Shown: in pieces, positions 59,010 through 64,000 of the stretch
How positions within the stretch are numbered: position 1 is the first letter of the stretch
Layout: each line of letters starts with the position of its first letter
Source of the DNA: Emiliania huxleyi CCMP1516
Taxonomy: Eukaryota; Haptophyta; Isochrysidales; Noelaerhabdaceae
Assembly (NCBI RefSeq): GCF_000372725.1
Contig: NW_005200892.1
Location: 112,289 to 176,288, forward strand
Length of the DNA: 64,000 nucleotides
Direction of reading: 5' to 3'
Program-made: the position numbers and the translations under genes
Notes under the pieces: generated by a model
What the model was told of the DNA's origin: nothing
What the model saw: the letters and a program-made list of their open reading frames with translations, nothing else
Databases searched by the model: none

Positions 59010-59804
59010 GGGCCAAACGCCTCGACCGACGCCGGCCCGCCGTTGGGCGTGCCGCCACCGACAATCGCGCGGCGCAGGGTTGGGGCCAGGTTGAGCGCAT
59101 CCGGCAGTGCGGGAGGCCTGTGAGGCGTGTGTGCCGAGTTCAGTTGCATTGCAGAGAGGGAGATTGCGCCGCAACACCGTGCATGGGCAGGCGAGCACGG
59201 AGAGAGGAGGAGTGCACACCACACGCGACCCGGCGCTGGAGCGTGACCACCGCGCGCGCCACAGGCCGAGACGAGGGCAGGTGTGTGTGCAGCATCTGAC
59301 CGCGGGCGGGCCTGTCCTCGCCGTAGACCACGCCTTGCGGGCTCTGGCCGGGCAGAAAGCGCTTCGGGTCATATGCGCTGGCCCAGCCAACCTGAGCGGG
59401 TGGGAAGGGCACGATGCGCCGGCGCCCCAGCGTAGAGGCGTCGTGCACCCCTCTTTTTGGTTCTTTTGAAAGGGCACGATGTGACGCGGGGAGGGCGGAA
59501 GATGGGGCGAGGCATCGGAGGGCAGCGGCGCCTCGGCGGCGTCGTTCGAGATGCTTCCAGAGAGACCGTCTCTCCGGTCGGGCTGGTCGCAGTATTCGGC
59601 GCACGAGTCGAGACAGTAGCGGCCGCTCTTCGGCGCCACGCGGAAGCAGTTCGACTGGCAGTCCTGAAGGCAGTCGACGGCGGCAGAGCTGCGCAGCGGC
59701 GCGAGAGGCGCGGCGACAGCGGCGAAAAGCACGCCGCGGCGCGACACGGGCCACTGAGAGGCAACGCTCGAGGCCGCGGAGGTCGCGAAGGCTGCGGCAA
59801 GCAT
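59010..59804 (-). CDS. Plastid (thylakoid lumen) small Cys-rich protein, twin-arginine leader
   Basis: Start MLAAAFATSAASSVASQ at 59804. SRRGVLFAAVAAPLAPLRSS is a twin-arginine lumen-targeting segment ending near SSAA. The mature part DCLQDCQSNCFRVAPKSGRY, CLDSCAEYC, DQPDRRDGLSGS resembles a conserved Cys-rich lumen protein of plants and algae (from memory; no name assigned). A second exon, after the acceptor CGCTCAG at about 59402, reads VGWASAYDPKRFLPGQSPQG, VVYGEDRPA. A third piece at about 59015-59095 (DALNLAPTLRRAIVGGG) may be the C-terminus. The intron before exon 2 ends with a copy of CATCGTGCCCTT, which also occurs near its start. Confidence 0.6.
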
Positions 59805-60047
59805 GCAAGAGGAGGCGCCTCGGAGGCGCCTCGGGCCTCGGGCTTCGGGCCTCGGGCCGGCGACGGAGAGGGCTGTGGTGCAGGCCGGCGAAGGAAGAAA
59901 AGAGAAAGGGCGCGGTCCGGGTTTTGCGAGGTCGTCAGGCTCGCCGCGGCGTCGGAGGACGCCGCCGTCGCCTAGACTCCCCTGCGTCACTACGTGCCTC
60001 CCCGTCTTTGTAGCCTGGCGTTTGTGCCCCGTTTGTGCCGCGTCCGT

Positions 60048-60386
60048 GGTCAACGGGCGTTCGACCACACCACCGGCCAAGGCTACGTCAAGTCACAGCG
60101 TGGCCACTACCATGATGGGATCTTCACCAAACGCAACAAGTTCAACCTGCTTCTCCACGAGACATTCGGCGGCGGCTTCTCGCCGCCAGCAGTTGCAAAG
60201 ATCAACCGCCTTGCGCGCAAGGCTCAACGCTCGGGCGTTGACCGCACCGCGTACCCTCCCCACTCCCGCCTCTCATTTGTGTCACACCACGCGGAACGCA
60301 TCTCCATCGCTTCGGTGAAGGGGGTGAACCGTGCCATCCTCGATCGCCGTGCAAAGCTCGCTTCCGAGCTCTCACGCCGCGCGTAG
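60048..60386 (+). CDS. Probable mobile-element ORF end
   Basis: Frame open from 59994. The conserved-looking part begins FDHTTGQGYVKSQRGHYHDG and continues with LLLHETFGGGFSPPAVAKIN, RLARKAQRSGVDRTAYPP and FVSHHAERISIASVKGVNRA. The ETFGG and DRTxY pattern recalls the C-terminal block following reverse transcriptases in algal retroelements (from memory, unverified). Catalytic domains are absent, so this is a fragment or a captured domain. Confidence 0.45.
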   Translation, partial: GQRAFDHTTGQGYVKSQRGHYHDGIFTKRNKFNLLLHETFGGGFSPPAVAKINRLARKAQRSGVDRTAYPPHSRLSFVSHHAERISIASVKGVNRAILDRRAKLASELSRRA

Positions 60387-61527
60387 GGCCCTTAGGGGCC
60401 TAGAGAACACCTACCCCTCTCTCTTTTTTCTCCGCGTCCCGTGCGCCCGAGTTCATTTTATACAACAAGATGGCATCACGCTCGCACCTGCCGACCGCCG
60501 CCACGGCGGCGAGACGCCTTCTCCGCCACCGCGGCGCCGGCCACAGGCCAGCGCTAGGCAGCTGCCGGCCACACTGGGCCGGATTTGCCGGTAACCGTCG
60601 CCGCACACTCCTACGTCCACGCCGCTGTGACGTCTGGCGACGAGGCGCCGGCCGCCAAGCTTCATCGCCAAGGTGGTCGCTCGCTGGTCCTCTCGGCTCG
60701 GCCACGCATCGGCCCAGCTCACACGAGCTCCAGACAGCCACCAGTCGCCACGCGCAAAGCGTACGGGTCGCCGGCTCCCTGTTGTGCTCTCACGCTGGCC
60801 GGCGTAAAACTGTACTGGCAGTTGTCATGCCGTACCCGTCGCGTTTCGAAAGGGAGCCCTCAGTCGACGCCTCTACACGCACCGCGCCACCGCTCTCCAC
60901 AACTGCTACCGTGGACATCAAGCTCCTCGACTCGATCTGCGGCTACGACGGCGCTCTAGCTGCTGGCTCTCGCGGGTGTCTGGCGACCCGCTCAGGCTTG
61001 CGAAACGACGGGCACCGGGTGGAGCGGCGGCGGCGGCGGCAGCGGCACGCGCGGGCGGACGGATTCGGACGGGGCGGAGCAGCGACCGCCTGGGCGGCCG
61101 CTGCTCTGTCTGCCAGAGCGCGCGCCGTCTGCGCAGCTCAAGCGCCGTCAGGTGCAGGGAAGCGTGGCGGCGCGGGGACGCGCGGCGGCGGTGGCGAGCA
61201 GGCGAGCGGCCCGCGCGCGGCGAGGCGGACAGGTGATCGGCAGGCGGGTGATGGGCCGCAGAGTGACCGCGCCCAGCGATCGGAGACGAGTCGATCGTCG
61301 CTCGGCCGCAGCTGACCTCGAAGGCGTGCGGAGCGCGACTGTTGGTGTCGGTGGGCGGCCGTCATGTGGCGAGGAGGGAGGACGACAAGTGCGCGTCGTA
61401 CGGGTCGCTCTTCATCGGCCAGTCGAGCGGCACTCAAGTCGAGACCGACGCAACATGACGGGTTTTGACCCGGTACTTCGAACGCCCGTGAAATCTGCTC
61501 TGCCGCCAAAGCTTGTGACGAGCACTT

Positions 61528-61582
<55 letters not shown>

Positions 61583-61844
61583 CCGCGCGCGCGTGAGGGG
61601 ATCTGACTGCATGACACACATGTCCTCTTGTTGTGCGAATACTCATCATATGTCAGAGAAAATGTCATCATTTCTATGTCTGCTCCATCCCATGGTGCAT
61701 GCAGCATGGAGACCATGCACTCTGGGCGCGACACCGACAGGGACCGACAGGGGCCAGCACCCACACTGCTTTCACGTTTCAGGAGTCGGCCCGCGGCCGC
61801 CGCGGCTGTCTCAGCCATCGCCAATACTGGAGGGCGCTTACGTT
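60387..61844. other. No clear gene; (GT)n at 61530-61580
   Basis: Several GC-rich ORFs on both strands without recognisable domains. A (GT)n tract of 25 units lies at 61530-61580. Confidence 0.5.
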
Positions 61845-61917
61845 TCATTGCCCCAGGCACCACTTTTGTGTGTGGAGACGTTTCCCTTCGCCTTACCTTA
61901 CCTTACCTGCAGCTGCA
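61845..61917 (+). repeat. Introner-like element (copy 7, shortened)
   Basis: TGCCCCAGGCACCACTTTTG followed by TGTGTGGAGACG and three CTTAC repeats ending CTGCAG. The (CA)n and middle block are missing. Confidence 0.65.
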
Positions 61918-62024
61918 CGGGGATCTCCCCTCTCTTTGGACCGTCCCGTTTTGAGATCTCTCGGTATAAGTGGGCGCCCGCCCGCAGCCTCCACGAGGGG
62001 GTCGCGCCCCCAATACATCACATC

Positions 62025-62124
62025 NNNNNNNNNNNNNNNNNNNNNNNNNNNNNNNNNNNNNNNNNNNNNNNNNNNNNNNNNNNNNNNNNNNNNNNNNNNN
62101 NNNNNNNNNNNNNNNNNNNNNNNN
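62025..62124. other. Assembly gap (100 N)
   Basis: Exactly 100 unknown bases, a conventional gap length, so the true distance is unknown. Confidence 0.99.
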
Positions 62125-62311
62125 GAGACACTATAATCACCGGGATGGGACCTCTAGAAGGGAAGGTCCCGCAGATAAAGCAGGCAGGGTTTGAACTAGA
62201 GCAGGGTGATTGGGGTTAGCAGCACGAATGAGAGCCGAGAGTATATACGGGTGTAGATAATAATAAGTGTGAGAGTGAGCGAATGGTGAGGGGAAGTGTG
62301 TGTGTGTCCCA

Positions 62312-62490
62312 CCCACACACACACTTGAGCACTTGAGCACTGGATAGGGTCGATTCCGCATGGTACGGGACCCCTCGATCGTCTCGCCCTCCCTCACTGG
62401 TGTGTTCATTGGGGGGGGTCATAACAAACACGGTACAGGATCGAGGTGCACGCTGGTACGCTGCCAGAGCAGTGCCGCCCCCCCTCTCTC
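62312..62490. repeat. Dispersed repeat, second copy
   Basis: Copy of 54957-55150 in the same orientation. Confidence 0.85.
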
Positions 62491-62849
62491 CGACGGCGAT
62501 GGCGGTGTGACCGATCGAGCTACAAGAGGAGCTTGTTCAGCAGGATGACGAGGTTTGCCAAGAAAAAACCCCTGACGGGAAAAGGGGGCTAACTGGGCGG
62601 CCAAATTGACACCTCGCGGGACTACTTATGTTTTCGTAAACGTAGTCGTGGCCCCCCGCTACGTCGCACGCGACCGGGTAGGGGAGCTAAAATCTCTCTC
62701 TCTCTCTCTAAGATCTCCCCTCGATCGAGCTACGGAATACTTTTGTTGGATAGGGGTGGGATTCTCCTTCGCCCTTCGGGCTCGGGCTGTGGCGTTTACC
62801 TCCACACAAGGAAGCGCCATTCACCGCACAACTGTGAACGGGGACTCGA

Positions 62850-63366
62850 AGATCTTCTGCGTGAACGCCCCCCGGAGTGCGAGTCGAAGGCAAAGCCAGC
62901 ACTTTCCTCGTCCGCTCGCGCTTGCCGCGCCGCATTGCGCCCGACTATGCAGCCGCGAGCTGCACACCTAGACCCCCGCGACGCCTATTGCTCACGGAAC
63001 CCGCCGCCCCCTCACCACCCCTACCATGCGATGCGCCCTCGCTCGCGGCGCGAGCGGCTGCACCCCCCTCGGCCTCGCACCGCCTGCCTACTCCCGCTCG
63101 CAGGTACAGCCGCTGCCATCGAGGAGGCCGCGAGACGCGTCCGCTGCTGCCCATTCCACACCCTTGTCCCGCGCGAACCCGTCCGACCGCCCTCCCTCTC
63201 TTACGCGGGTACTCGCACCGCCTGCTCGCATCTCTGCTACATCTAGAGAGTGCCAAGACTCTGTGTCCGCAGCCGCGAGGGCCACTCGAGCGCTGGCCTG
63301 CACCTCCCATCGGGGACACCACCTTCAACCGCTTCTTGACTCTCTGCAGGAATTCATTCGATCAAC
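62850..63366 (+). promoter_or_regulatory. 5' flank shared with the 6.8-kb paralogue
   Basis: 62890-63250 matches the reverse complement of about 7090-7430. An acceptor-like CTCTCTGCAG at 63341-63350 lies just before the start codon, so a 5' UTR intron is possible. Confidence 0.5.
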
Positions 63367-64000
63367 ATGCTCAAACTCGAGTTCGTGCCGGCCGCCGGTG
63401 AGAAGCTCGTGCTCAAGCTCTCTCCTCCGCCGCCGCTTGCTGACAAGCAGGTGTGCATTAATTTGCAGTGGCTGAGGGAGGGGGTATGCACACGCGCACC
63501 GCTGCAACGCACGCAACGCTGCGCCTTCCCTGCAAGACGACCCTCTCGCGTTCTGTGGCTGACAGGCGTCTCTGGCGGACAACACGGCCGTCGTCGACTC
63601 TGACGGAGGTAACGCCGTCGGCATCCCCTCCGAGCCCGTCTCGCTCAAGGATGGCATCGGCACCGGCACCGGCGGCACCTGCACCGCCAACACCGGCACT
63701 GGCAACGTCCCGTCCGAGGGCGAGCCCGCCGGCTCGCTCGCCGGCGTCCACTTTGCGGGCGTTTCGCTCGACGCCGTGCCCGAGGCGTCCCGCTTCACCG
63801 TCGACGATCCGGCCGGCGCCAAGGCCGTCGGCATCCCGCCCGAGAGCGAGCCCAGCCCGCTCAAGGACGGCATTGACGCGGGCGGCGGCAACGTCGCGGG
63901 CGAGTCTTCGCCGATGAAGTCCTTCGCGAAGGTCGGAATCGTGCCGGCTGACGACGGCCGCGTCACGCTCGTCATCTCCGCGTCGGTGTCGCCTTCGCTC
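63367..64000 (+). CDS. Paralogue of the 6.8-kb beta-helix gene, N-terminal part (runs off window)
   Basis: Exon 1 (63367-63450) encodes MLKLEFVPAAGEKLVLKLS, close to MLDKLKLELVPADGNRLAIK of the 6777 gene. GT-AG intron 63451-63565, in phase. Exon 2 from 63566 starts ASLADNTAVV and continues with spaced GIPSEPVSLKDGI and GIPPESEPSPLKDGI repeats, then VGIVPADDGRVTLVIS. By analogy the beta-helix coils should follow outside the window. There is no frameshift here, so this copy looks intact where the other is damaged. Cell-surface receptor role inferred only. Confidence 0.75.

Noticed and set aside
60470..61315. Plus ORF of 281 codons
   Set aside because: No domain, biased Arg/Ala/Ser composition, and competing ORFs in all frames; not distinguishable from GC-rich non-coding sequence.

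Overview
The window looks like nuclear DNA of a GC-rich, intron-bearing single-celled alga. Evidence seen directly: eukaryotic multi-exon genes, long (CA)n/(GA)n microsatellites, two assembly gaps (41406-41970 and 62025-62124), a protein with a plastid-type twin-arginine leader (59804 minus), and eukaryotic domain fusions (ankyrin-kinase-RING, TIR receptors with beta-helix exons, F-box/RCC1). A haptophyte of the Emiliania/Gephyrocapsa type fits best from general knowledge, but no marker gene proves it. About half of the introns I could solve start with GC rather than GT.

Layout. 0-3.7 kb: a BRCT gene cut by the window edge, an 845-bp fold-back element, a duplicated gene fragment and a small Tudor-like gene. 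4-6.8 kb: a beta-helix/TIR gene with five near-identical phase-0 exons. 8.4-10.9 kb: a divergent pair, F-box/RCC1 and ankyrin. 11-12.7 kb: a repeat-filled inverted-repeat element. 12.9-16.4 kb: a multi-exon membrane protein. 17-18.3 kb: a SET-domain C-terminus with acidic tail. 18.8-20.9 kb: a membrane protein with two TIR-like domains. 22.5-26.6 kb: ankyrin-coil-kinase-RING-RGG. 26.7-31.2 kb: two low-complexity proteins, one with a RanBP2 zinc finger. 31.3-39.6 kb: a nine-exon gene for a predicted 2,498-residue protein, the most notable gene here. 40-48.4 kb: repeats, a gap, an unidentified nuclear-type gene, an 877-bp transposon with 9-bp target duplication, a 342-bp perfectly centred palindrome and an RCC1 fragment. 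49-52.1 kb: a second multi-exon membrane protein. 53-54.5 kb: a repetitive LWNWANGR protein. 56.5-60.4 kb: a DMT transporter, a serine carboxypeptidase remnant, a plastid lumen protein and a probable transposon ORF end. 63.4 kb to the end: a paralogue of the 6.8-kb gene, with a related 5' flank.

Two themes stand out. First, the 31.3-39.6 kb gene joins a secreted ectodomain, a membrane span, an FSH1-type serine hydrolase, an AMP-binding adenylation domain, a membrane acyltransferase-3 domain and a carrier-protein domain in one reading frame; the exon sum is exactly divisible by three. It reads as a membrane-tethered acyl or peptidyl assembly line. Second, introns in many genes carry direct copies of the adjoining exon edge at both ends (8-34 bp), often with internal tandem repeats or a (CA)n-linked dispersed element in sense orientation. 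This suggests recent intron birth and growth by tandem duplication or introner-like insertion.

Limits: all calls come from reading the sequence; no database search was run. Gene ends, first exons and low-complexity stretches are the weakest parts.
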